Shown one piece after another: positions 1 to 4,965 of a stretch of 5,423 nucleotides of DNA. The position numbers were made by a program, and so were the translations under genes. How positions within the stretch are numbered: the first letter of the stretch is position 1; every line of letters begins with the position of its first letter. The stretch comes from Planctomycetota bacterium (GTDB lineage: Bacteria > Planctomycetota > Planctomycetia > Pirellulales > S012-138), in NCBI GenBank assembly GCA_026982835.1, contig JALSGI010000120.1, positions 1 to 5,423 on the forward strand, given 5' to 3'. The notes below the pieces were generated by a model, which was not told the origin of the DNA, ran no database searches, and saw nothing but the letters and a program-made list of their open reading frames with translations.

Positions 1-1
1 G

Positions 2-880
2 GCCCGGGGACTGGTCCAGGCCATGAAAGGAGCCCTGGAGCTGCACGCCCGATGGCCGCAGAACCGCCAGGCTCTGGTCGCCAAATGGGAACGGCGGCTC
101 CGCTGGCAGCGGCCCGAGCAAATCCCGGCTCTCCGCGGGCGTGTCGCCCCGGTGGCACAAGACCGGCACAGCTGCTTCCACTGCCACTTTATCCAGGGCG
201 GGGAGATTCTCTCGAAGCGTCGGGCCGGGATACCGGTGGAGGACCGGGACCTGTGGTGCTATCCCATGCCGGAGCTGCTGGGTTTTTCGCTCGATCCGAC
301 CCAGCGTGCCCGGGTGCGGCACGTTCGCCCGGAAAGCGTGGCCGCCGAGGCGGGGCTGCAACCCGGGGACGACATCCTGCTGCTGGACGGCCAGCCGCTG
401 CTTTCGATTGCCGACGTGCAGTGGGTGCTGCACCACGCCCAGGATGGCGACGTACTGCCGATGGTGGTCCGCCGCGGTGGCAAGCAGCACCAGCTGGCCC
501 TGCCGCTTCCCCACCGCTGGCGGCGCAAGGGGGAACTTTCCTGGCGAGCCATCACCTGGATGCTGCGGGCAGAAGTGCTGGGATTCCACGCCGAGCCCCT
601 GGGCCCCAAGGCCCGAGCCCACCTGGGCCTGAAACCCCACCAGACGGCTTACCGTATTACGCGGGTGGCCCCGGCCTGGAACAAGCACGCCAACCCGGCG
701 GCCCGCAAAGCGGGACTGCACCGCGGTGATGTGCTGCTGGCCGTGGACGGCCGCCGGTTGCCCCCGACGCTTTCGGAGTTCCTGGCCTGGATCGCCCAGC
801 GGACCAAGCCGGGGCAAGAAGTGACCCTGGACCTTCTGCGGGGGGATCGCCGCCTGCGGGTGCGGCTGCGGCTGAGGTAA
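2..880 (+). CDS. CxxCH and double PDZ domain protein, 5' end missing
   Basis: The frame is open to the left edge, so the gene begins before the window; the first internal ATG is at 23. About 292 residues are visible. Counting from that ATG, a CFHCH motif lies at residues 51-55 (nt 173-187), which fits covalent heme c attachment or a thiol/metal site. A PDZ-like domain follows at about 85-163, with the ligand-loop and strand pattern GLQPGDDILLLDGQ at 111-124. A second lies at about 186-285, with AGLHRGDVLLAVDGR. Planctomycetes have a family joining a thioredoxin-like domain to PDZ domains ('Trx7/PDZ'); this C-terminal part resembles it, but the thioredoxin part would lie outside the window, so the family name is inference. 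If it carries heme c it should be exported, but no signal peptide can be checked. No protease catalytic triad is seen. It converges on aroDE with 48 bases between the stop codons. The exact role is unknown. Confidence 0.8.
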   Translation, partial: ARGLVQAMKGALELHARWPQNRQALVAKWERRLRWQRPEQIPALRGRVAPVAQDRHSCFHCHFIQGGEILSKRRAGIPVEDRDLWCYPMPELLGFSLDPTQRARVRHVRPESVAAEAGLQPGDDILLLDGQPLLSIADVQWVLHHAQDGDVLPMVVRRGGKQHQLALPLPHRWRRKGELSWRAITWMLRAEVLGFHAEPLGPKARAHLGLKPHQTAYRITRVAPAWNKHANPAARKAGLHRGDVLLAVDGRRLPPTLSEFLAWIAQRTKPGQEVTLDLLRGDRRLRVRLRLR

Positions 881-928
881 AGACCTTCTGTGGCGAACGC
901 AGCCTGTCCTTCGGGCAAAGCGGCTGTC

Positions 929-2419
929 TCAATACTTCACCGCGCTGGTGGCCGCTTTGAGTGTTTTGAGCATCAGCCCTCCCGGGGCCTGCTGCCCGGT
1001 GAACAGCTTGAACTGGGCGGCCGCCTGGCGCACGAACATATCCACCCCGGTGATGGTGTGGCACTCGGTCTCCTTGGCGTCCTTGATCAAGAGGGTGTTT
1101 TCGGGGTTATAGACGGTATCGAAGACGATCATCTCCGGCCGCAGGGCCGAGCGGTTGTAGGGGGATTCGTCCACCTTGGGGTGCATGCCCACGGGAGTGC
1201 AGTTGACCAGCAGATCGCAGTCCACTTCGTGGCGATGTTCCCATTCCACCACGCCGCAGCCAAGCAGATTGGCCAGCTCTTCGGCCCGGCCCAGCGTCCG
1301 ACCCGAGATGACCACCTGCATCTTCAGCTGCGTCAGGGCGTAAGCGATCGCCTTGGCCACGCCGCCGGCGCCGAGGATCAAGGCGGTGCGTCCCTTGAGA
1401 TCGCGGGCCGCCCCGCCGCGGGAGCGCATGTGGGCCTCCAGGCTCTCCAGGGCCGCGCGGATGTCGGTGTTGTAGCCTTTGCGCTGGCCGTCCTCCCAGA
1501 CCAAGGTGTTGGCCGCCCCGGTCCCCTGCACCCCCGAGTCCATGAAATCCAGGTAGCCGGTCACGCGTTCTTTGTGCGGGATGGTCACACTCAGGCCCCG
1601 CACGCCCAACGCCTCCACGTCGCTTTCCAGGAACTCGGGCAGGTCGTCCGGCGGCACGCGAAACGGCACATACACCTTGTTCAGGCCCAAGGCGCGAAAG
1701 GCCGTGTTGTGGATCAGCGGGCTGAGGCTGTGCCCCACCGGGTCGGCAATCACCCCATAGACTTCCGTCTCCGGGCCGATCTGGTCGTAGTGATACACGT
1801 TTTTCATCTCGTCGAAGCTCAACTGCCCCGGGGCCAGCGTCCGCTCGTGGTGAAACGTGGCGTAAGTGAACGGAGCGCCGAACTTGCCGACCAGCACCCG
1901 CGACGGGGTGCCGATGTCGCCCATGCAAATGCCCACGGTGGGCACTTGGGCCTTTTGCACCAGTTGCAGCATGCGCACATTGTCGTGGGGGCGGTTGGCC
2001 ATGGTGGCGATCTTCACCACGTCGGCATCCAGGGCGGCCAGTCGGGCGTGGATTTCCTCTAGATCCTCCGGAGTGCGGCGAAAGTCGTGATAGCTGATAA
2101 TTCGCTTGGTTTTGCCGAACCGGGGGATGGCCTTGGCCACGTCTTCCTCCAGATCGACGTACTCCACCCCGGCCACGATGGCCGACCGCAGCAAGATGCG
2201 CCGCTGGTCCTCGGTGCCGCTGAACCGTCCCCCGTCCTGGGGCCGCCGCACGGTAATCACCACCGGGCAAGGACGATTGTCGATCAGGCGGCCCAGATTC
2301 ACCCGTCCCTTGAGATAGTCCAGGCGCAACTCCAGCAGTTGCGCCCCCTTTTCGGCCAGGTGTTCCATTTCGGCTCGAAACAACCGGTGCCGCCCGCGGC
2401 CGATGCTGACACAAATCAT
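929..2419 (-). CDS. aroDE: Bifunctional 3-dehydroquinate dehydratase (type I) / shikimate dehydrogenase
   Basis: This cytoplasmic shikimate-pathway enzyme converts 3-dehydroquinate to 3-dehydroshikimate and then, with NADPH, to shikimate. It has 496 residues from the ATG at 2419. Residues 1 to about 215 are the type I dehydratase: ELRLD at 30-34, the catalytic His in SYHD (H111), the Schiff-base Lys in VKIA (K136), and the substrate Arg near R174 in GTPSR. Residues about 220-496 are the shikimate dehydrogenase: SLS at 231-233, catalytic K283 in IPHK, D319 in NTD, the nucleotide-binding GAGG at 350-353, SGRT at 372-375, NCTPVGM at 406-412 and Q465. The usual glycines after NTD are replaced (IRA). 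A TTG codon at 2464 would add 15 unlikely residues; the ATG has a modest AAGG upstream (2427-2430) and begins right at the first strand of the dehydratase. Plants and chlamydiae have the same domain order. The upstream -10 at 2509-2514 may drive it. Confidence 0.96.
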   Translation of the reverse strand: MICVSIGRGRHRLFRAEMEHLAEKGAQLLELRLDYLKGRVNLGRLIDNRPCPVVITVRRPQDGGRFSGTEDQRRILLRSAIVAGVEYVDLEEDVAKAIPRFGKTKRIISYHDFRRTPEDLEEIHARLAALDADVVKIATMANRPHDNVRMLQLVQKAQVPTVGICMGDIGTPSRVLVGKFGAPFTYATFHHERTLAPGQLSFDEMKNVYHYDQIGPETEVYGVIADPVGHSLSPLIHNTAFRALGLNKVYVPFRVPPDDLPEFLESDVEALGVRGLSVTIPHKERVTGYLDFMDSGVQGTGAANTLVWEDGQRKGYNTDIRAALESLEAHMRSRGGAARDLKGRTALILGAGGVAKAIAYALTQLKMQVVISGRTLGRAEELANLLGCGVVEWEHRHEVDCDLLVNCTPVGMHPKVDESPYNRSALRPEMIVFDTVYNPENTLLIKDAKETECHTITGVDMFVRQAAAQFKLFTGQQAPGGLMLKTLKAATSAVKY

Positions 2420-2814
2420 CGAACAACCTTCGATCCTGTTCCCAGAAGTCCAATCTCTTCGCAAGCACTTCGATTACTGCCCGCTACCCCCCGGCAGGCA
2501 GACTCCCCATTATAGACCAAGCTCCCGCGGCCGTAAGCAGTTCCCCGCAGAGGAAAAAGGCGCCTCGACTTGGGGCACCTGCCGCTGTTGCCGTTTTCCC
2601 CGGCAGGGAAGCTGGCGTACACTATAAAAGGGAACTCTCAGGCCGCGCAAGAGGGACATCCGAAGCGCAGCCTCCGGCAGTGTGTTCGCCTCCGGCGACG
2701 CATGCCCCCGGTAAACAGGGCCGGCTGTTTGCGTTCCCGCTGAAGTTGGCCTTTCCCCGAGTGTGTTTTCCTCCACGGCAAGACCACCCCCGCTTGGCTG
2801 GCTCCAAAGCACGC
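2420..2814. other. Divergent intergenic region between aroDE and rnc
   Basis: These 395 bases hold no gene I can support. Besides the aroDE -10 there is an AT-rich patch, TACACTATAAAA at 2618-2629, that could supply a -10 for rnc (TATAAA at 2623-2628), without a recognisable -35. A 7-bp inverted repeat, CCTGCCG (2578-2584) and CGGCAGG (2601-2607), has a 16-base loop. Two similar 14-mers, GTGTGTTCGCCTCC (2680-2693) and GTGTGTTTTCCTCC (2761-2774), match at 12 of 14 positions. The rnc frame stays open back to a GTG at 2680, but the extra 45 residues look non-conserved. Confidence 0.5.
2509..2537 (-). promoter_or_regulatory. Candidate aroDE promoter
   Basis: On the minus strand a perfect TATAAT occupies 2514-2509. 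A poor -35 (CTTACG, 3 of 6 matches) sits 17 bases upstream. Transcription would start near 2502, giving an untranslated leader of roughly 80 bases before the aroDE ATG. The -10 is convincing for such GC-rich DNA; the -35 is not. Confidence 0.45.
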
Positions 2815-3555
2815 ATGCCTTCCCGATCCCCCGATTCCGCTCCCCTGCCACGCGGCTCCGCCGAAGCCCTGCGGCGCTGCCAGCAGCGGATCGGGTACAA
2901 GTTCCGTAAATCCAGCCTGCTCCGCCAGGCGCTAACCCACGCCTCGGGAGCCACGCACCGCCTGGCCTCCAACGAGCGGCTCGAGTTTTTGGGCGATGCG
3001 ATCCTGGGACTGGTGGTTTCCGAGCTGCTCTACCAACACTACCCCAAAGAGCTGGAAGGAGAGCTGACCCGGATCAAGTCCATCGTGGTCAGTCGCCGCA
3101 CCTGCGCCAAAATTGCCCGGATGATCGGGCTGGATGAGTTTCTCATCCTGGGCAAGGGGATGGAGGACCAGCGGCGGCTTCCGCCCTCGCTGGCGGCCGG
3201 GGCGTTCGAGTCGCTGGTGGCGGCCATCTACCTGGACGGCGGGCAGGAGGCCGCGGCGGCGTTCATCCGCCGCTTTCTGCTGCCGGAGATCGAAGTAGCC
3301 GCCCAGGGCGATCCCGGGGGCAACTACAAGTCCCTGTTGCAGCAGGTGGCCCAACGCGATTTCGGCACCGTGCCCAACTACCTGGTCATGGAAGAAAAAG
3401 GCCCCGATCACCGCAAGTCCTTCAAAATCCAGGCCCAAATCCTCAAACGCCGCTTCCCGCCGGCCTGGGGACGCAACAAAAAAGAGGCCGAGCAGCGGGC
3501 GGCGCTGAACGCCTTGAGCGCCCTGGAGGGGAAGCCGATTCCGTTTGAGGACTGA
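2815..3555 (+). CDS. rnc: Ribonuclease III
   Basis: This is a double-strand-specific endoribonuclease that processes rRNA precursors and structured mRNAs, acting as a dimer with Mg2+. From the ATG at 2815 it has 246 residues, within the usual family length. The catalytic domain (about 17-160) has the signature NERLEFLGDA at 53-62, which gives E54, E57 and D61 (E. coli E38, E41, D45), and E81 (E. coli E65). In the last motif, AAGAFESLVAAIYLDGG, E132 matches E. coli E117, but the position of metal ligand D114 is Gly129 (codon GGG at 3199-3201). A complete double-stranded-RNA-binding domain follows (about 169-238), with YKSLLQQ, GPDHRKSF and KKEAEQRAA. No clear Shine-Dalgarno precedes the ATG; a GTG at 2680 would give a 45-residue extension, judged unlikely. 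The gene is divergent from aroDE and followed by tRNA-Leu. The family assignment is secure; activity may be altered by the Gly. Confidence 0.95.
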   Translation: MPSRSPDSAPLPRGSAEALRRCQQRIGYKFRKSSLLRQALTHASGATHRLASNERLEFLGDAILGLVVSELLYQHYPKELEGELTRIKSIVVSRRTCAKIARMIGLDEFLILGKGMEDQRRLPPSLAAGAFESLVAAIYLDGGQEAAAAFIRRFLLPEIEVAAQGDPGGNYKSLLQQVAQRDFGTVPNYLVMEEKGPDHRKSFKIQAQILKRRFPPAWGRNKKEAEQRAALNALSALEGKPIPFED

Positions 3556-3602
3556 GCCCCCAAGACCTCCCCGATTCGCGTTTTTTAACCAGTTGCCAAC
3601 TC

Positions 3603-3639
3603 CCCTGGCCCCGGGCGAAAAAAATCCCGCCGCCCAGGG
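3603..3639. repeat. GC-rich inverted repeat downstream of rnc
   Basis: CCCTGG (3603-3608) pairs with CCAGGG (3634-3639); alternatively CCCT pairs with AGGG around an inner GGGCG (3613-3617) and CGCCC (3631-3635). The loop contains a run of seven A. No T tract follows on the plus strand, so it is not a standard intrinsic terminator. It may stabilise the 3' end of the rnc transcript. Confidence 0.4.
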
Positions 3640-3640
3640 C

Positions 3641-3668
3641 TTGATTCTCCCCGGCCCCGCACGATAAA
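3641..3668 (+). promoter_or_regulatory. Candidate tRNA-Leu promoter
   Basis: TTGATT (3641-3646, 4 of 6 to the -35 consensus) is separated by 16 bases from GATAAA (3663-3668, 4 of 6 to the -10). Transcription would start around 3675, about 11 bases before the mature tRNA 5' end. This suggests the tRNA is transcribed on its own and not as part of the rnc transcript. Confidence 0.45.
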
Positions 3669-3685
3669 TATGAAATGGAACGTGT

Positions 3686-3769
3686 GCCCGAGTGGCGGAA
3701 TTGGCAGACGCGCATGATTCAGGTTCATGTGGCCGCAAGGCCGTGGAGGTTCGAATCCTCTCTCGGGCA
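3686..3769 (+). tRNA. tRNA-Leu (anticodon CAG)
   Basis: All four arms and a class II variable arm can be folded by eye. The acceptor stem GCCCGAG (3686-3692) pairs perfectly with CTCGGGC (3762-3768), with discriminator A at 3769. The D stem is GCG/CGC with GG in the loop. The anticodon stem CATGA/TCATG encloses the loop TTCAGGT, with anticodon CAG at 3720-3722, so it reads CUG codons. The variable arm is GGCC-GCAA-GGCC (3731-3742). The T stem GGAGG/CCTCT carries loop TTCGAAT. The CCA tail is not encoded: the bases after the discriminator are CCT, so CCA must be added enzymatically. The gene is intact and directly precedes a region that looks accessory, and tRNA genes are frequent integration sites. 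Confidence 0.97.
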
Positions 3770-3854
3770 CCTCGGGGAAAGCCCTTCCAGACTCCGTCCC
3801 AACCTGCGGCCCGGTCCGTCAGCGGGGCCGCCACGAACAAAGAAAAAGAAAAAC

Positions 3855-3906
3855 CCCCGGGCGAACCGGGGTCCGTCCCGGGGAGAGGTTTCTTCCCCGT
3901 TTTTTT
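3855..3906 (+). terminator. Intrinsic terminator after tRNA-Leu, with overlapping hairpins
   Basis: CGGGGA (3879-3884) pairs with TCCCCG (3894-3899) and is followed at once by seven T (3900-3906), a standard plus-strand terminator. Upstream, CCCCGG (3855-3860) and CCGGGG (3866-3871) form another hairpin around GCGAA. CCCCGGG (3855-3861) could instead pair with CCCGGGG (3877-3883), so some folds are mutually exclusive. The A-rich tract at 3843-3853 would act as a U-rich tail for minus-strand transcripts, so the site may stop transcription both ways. Confidence 0.75.
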
Positions 3907-3909
3907 GTG

Positions 3910-3937
3910 TCGAAAACACTACAGACTCTAGTATAAT
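3910..3937 (+). promoter_or_regulatory. Promoter P1 of the HTH gene, with possible operator
   Basis: TCGAAA (3910-3915, 4 of 6 to the -35) is followed after 16 bases by a perfect TATAAT (3932-3937). The expected transcription start, about seven bases after the -10, falls on the ATG at 3944. A partial dyad ACTA...TAGT (3918-3921, 3929-3932) lies in the spacer. The stretch 3912-3936 is 76% identical, without gaps, to 4189-4213 on the other side of the HTH gene. Confidence 0.65.
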
Positions 3938-3943
3938 TAGGGC

Positions 3944-4162
3944 ATGAGCACCATGCTACAAGAGAAGTACCTCACCGTGGCAGAAGCAGCCGAACGCCTG
4001 GGAGTGAACCACTCGCGGGTGTGCCAGCTTTTGCGCGCTGGTCGGCTGAAAGGGCAGAAAATAGGCCGCCTTATGTGGCTAATCCGAGAAGAGGACCTAG
4101 AGAAATTCGCTGCGGAAGAAAGGAAGCCTGGAAGACCACGCAAAAACAATGGTACTAACTAG
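3944..4162 (+). CDS. Excisionase/MerR-like helix-turn-helix DNA-binding protein
   Basis: A 72-residue protein. Residues 9-57 fit the small winged-helix family shared by excisionases and MerR-type regulators: KYLTVAEAAERLGV forms helix 1 and the turn, NHSRVCQLLRAGRL the recognition helix, and KIGRLMWLIREEDLEKF the wing and closing helix. The tail KPGRPRKN has the GRP core of an AT-hook, which would add minor-groove contacts. No recombinase or ligand-binding domain is present. Its GC content is about 54% by count, below its neighbours, and it uses ATA, CTA, AGA and AGG codons, suggesting transfer. No Shine-Dalgarno precedes the ATG; with P1 as promoter the mRNA would be leaderless. A second ATG at 3953 is an alternative start. 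Similar promoter sequences lie before and after the gene, so autoregulation plus control of the downstream genes is plausible. It could be an excisionase for an element beside tRNA-Leu, or simply a transcription regulator. Confidence 0.88.
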   Translation: MSTMLQEKYLTVAEAAERLGVNHSRVCQLLRAGRLKGQKIGRLMWLIREEDLEKFAAEERKPGRPRKNNGTN

Positions 4163-4186
4163 TCGAAAAAAGCACGATTTTTCTGC

Positions 4187-4214
4187 CTGAAAACTATACA
4201 ATCTTTTGTATAAC
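4187..4214 (+). promoter_or_regulatory. Promoter-like P2 with a perfect dyad operator
   Basis: CTGAAA (4187-4192, 4 of 6) and TATAAC (4209-4214, 5 of 6) are spaced by 16 bases. The perfect inverted repeat TATACAA-tctt-TTGTATA (4195-4212) covers the spacer and most of the -10, a position typical of a repressor operator. It resembles P1 closely. It could drive the genes from 4350 onward; the start would fall near 4221, inside the stem of the following terminator. Confidence 0.5.
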
Positions 4215-4217
4215 CCG

Positions 4218-4244
4218 CCCCGGGCCTAGCGTCCGGGGTTTTTT
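4218..4244 (+). terminator. Intrinsic terminator after the HTH gene
   Basis: CCCCGG (4218-4223) pairs with CCGGGG (4233-4238) around a nine-base loop, followed by six T (4239-4244). It lies 56 bases after the HTH stop codon and should end that transcript. Confidence 0.8.
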
Positions 4245-4287
4245 GTTGGCCGGGGGTTCCCGTGGCCGTCCCCGGCCTTGCCCACGA

Positions 4288-4315
4288 CCCAAGACCCAAG
4301 TCCCAAGACCCAAGA
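4288..4315. repeat. Heptamer tandem repeat (CCCAAGA) x4
   Basis: Four contiguous seven-base units: CCCAAGA, CCCAAGT, CCCAAGA, CCCAAGA. They lie in the leader region between the terminator and the Shine-Dalgarno of the 84-residue gene. With a period of seven they could change copy number by slippage without affecting a reading frame. Confidence 0.85.
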
Positions 4316-4336
4316 CTTCCCTTAACCCCTTACGAC

Positions 4337-4342
4337 AGGAGG
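4337..4342 (+). promoter_or_regulatory. Strong Shine-Dalgarno AGGAGG
   Basis: A full AGGAGG lies seven bases before the ATG at 4350 and fixes that start. Neither rnc nor the HTH gene has anything comparable. Confidence 0.85.
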
Positions 4343-4349
4343 ACTTGCC

Positions 4350-4604
4350 ATGATCACAGAAACCCAGGTTTCCACCATCGAGAAGCAGGCCCTGGAGGCT
4401 CTGCGGGCCTACCAGCAGGCCAAGGCCGAGTACGACCGGGTCTTCCAGGAGAAGCTGCAGGCGGAGCGGCGCCTGCTGGCCTTTTTCCCCGAGGGGGCCG
4501 AGGTGATCCGCTTGGGCACTGTGGCGATGAAGCGGGACCGTTTCGGTACGCTCACGGTGCTGGAACTGGAAGAGCCGGTGGCCCCACAGGAGCAGCAAGG
4601 ATGA
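4350..4604 (+). CDS. Small protein of unknown function (84 residues)
   Basis: I do not recognise a family. The start is well supported by AGGAGG seven bases upstream. Residues about 4-46 are predicted to be one long amphipathic, charged helix rich in Ala, Gln, Glu and Lys, a candidate coiled coil. After PEG (47-49) the chain switches to alternating hydrophobic segments, AEVIRLGTVAMKRDRFGTLTVLEL (residues 50-73, two or three short strands). There is no signal peptide or membrane segment, so it is probably cytoplasmic. The TGA stop overlaps the next ATG (ATGA at 4601-4604), the usual sign of translational coupling in an operon. Small helical proteins of this shape occur in phage early regions, but that comparison is only by shape. 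The coding assignment is firm because of the ribosome site, the codon pattern and the overlap. Confidence 0.8.
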   Translation: MITETQVSTIEKQALEALRAYQQAKAEYDRVFQEKLQAERRLLAFFPEGAEVIRLGTVAMKRDRFGTLTVLELEEPVAPQEQQG

Positions 4605-4844
4605 GCCAAAAGCCGCATGTCAGTTACAGCCAAGTGAACATGTGTGCTCAAGGGAGTCAAGGCCGCCGAGGAGCTGATGGATGTGGCTCCCTCCACGGCG
4701 GAAATGCCAGAGCAGGAGCAGGAACCGGTTCGCTTGACCGCAGCCGACCTGTTGACTAATCCCCACCCGGCAGGGCCGGGAGCCACTAGGAGCTTCCGCT
4801 CCGAAGCGGCTTGCGCCCTGCGCCGTGCGCCTTGCGCTTTGTGA
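4601..4844 (+). pseudogene. Probable wrecked gene, N-terminus like a RecB-type PD-(D/E)XK nuclease
   Basis: An ATG overlaps the stop of the preceding gene, as expected for an operon gene. The first residues, MSQKPHVSYSQVNM, resemble the start of RecB-like PD-(D/E)XK nucleases, where a (L/V)SYSQ(L/I/V)N segment precedes a CP.KY motif. Immediately after, this frame becomes Gly/Ala/Arg-rich and stops at 4757-4759. In the other frame, open from 4638, a plausible protein C-terminus appears (LKGVKAAEELMDVAPS, then EPVRLTAADLLTNPHP), running to a TGA at 4842-4844. The simplest reading is a large internal deletion joining the two ends of a nuclease gene out of frame near 4640. The last 20 or so residues are read from repeat DNA. 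The alternative is two short unrelated frames. The family call is tentative, since catalytic motifs would lie in the lost part. Confidence 0.45.
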
Positions 4845-4881
4845 GGAAGCGCTGGTTCTTGCTCGCGCAGGGCGCAAGCCG
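4807..4881. repeat. 17-bp perfect inverted repeat with nested hairpin
   Basis: CGGCTTGCGCCCTGCGC (4807-4823) is the exact reverse complement of GCGCAGGGCGCAAGCCG (4865-4881). The 41-base interval contains a second hairpin, GCGCTT (4834-4839) with AAGCGC (4847-4852). No T tract follows, so it is not a classic terminator. It separates the wrecked gene from the next gene. Confidence 0.9.
4811..4838. repeat. Heptamer tandem repeat (NTGCGCC) x4
   Basis: Four contiguous seven-base units: TTGCGCC, CTGCGCC, GTGCGCC, TTGCGCT. The first two lie inside the left arm of the large inverted repeat. The period equals that of the unrelated CCCAAGA array at 4288-4315. Confidence 0.8.
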
Positions 4882-4890
4882 ACCCTCTCG

Positions 4891-4920
4891 TTGACTTGAC
4901 CCGCCCGGGAAACGGATTCT
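4891..4920 (+). promoter_or_regulatory. Weak candidate promoter for the last gene
   Basis: TTGACT (4891-4896, 5 of 6 to the -35) is followed after 18 bases by GATTCT (4915-4920, only 3 of 6). If real, it would serve the gene at 4966 independently of the upstream operon. Confidence 0.22.
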
Positions 4921-4952
4921 GAAGGAAGAAGTTCTCCATCCCCCATCCACGG

Positions 4953-4958
4953 AAGGAG
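4953..4958 (+). promoter_or_regulatory. Shine-Dalgarno AAGGAG
   Basis: AAGGAG lies seven bases before the ATG at 4966 and decides that start. Confidence 0.8.
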
Positions 4959-4965
4959 TTTTCCG

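Noticed and set aside
899..927. Hairpin CAGCC (900-904) / GGCTG (922-926) between the convergent genes as a terminator
   Set aside because: The stem is short, and no T tract follows on either strand.
890..2062. A 390-codon open frame on the plus strand, opposite aroDE
   Set aside because: It is antisense to a fully recognisable enzyme, its product is His/Gly/Val-rich as expected from reversed GC-rich codons, and no ribosome site is seen.
2416..2622. A 68-codon minus-strand frame upstream of aroDE
   Set aside because: It overlaps the aroDE start and promoter, has Cys/Arg/Gly-rich random composition and no ribosome site.
2680..2814. GTG start giving RNase III 45 more residues
   Set aside because: The extension has no family motif and no Shine-Dalgarno, and the ATG at 2815 gives the normal family length.
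2932..3840. A 302-codon open frame on the minus strand
   Set aside because: It runs antisense through rnc and across the tRNA gene, which a real gene would not do.
4288..4838. Short repeats as a CRISPR array
   Set aside because: The units are seven bases, contiguous and without spacers, and there are no cas genes.
4743..4908. Miniature transposon with target-site duplication
   Set aside because: The inverted repeat is not at the ends of the direct-repeat pair, and the direct repeats differ in spacing, so no clean element boundary can be drawn.
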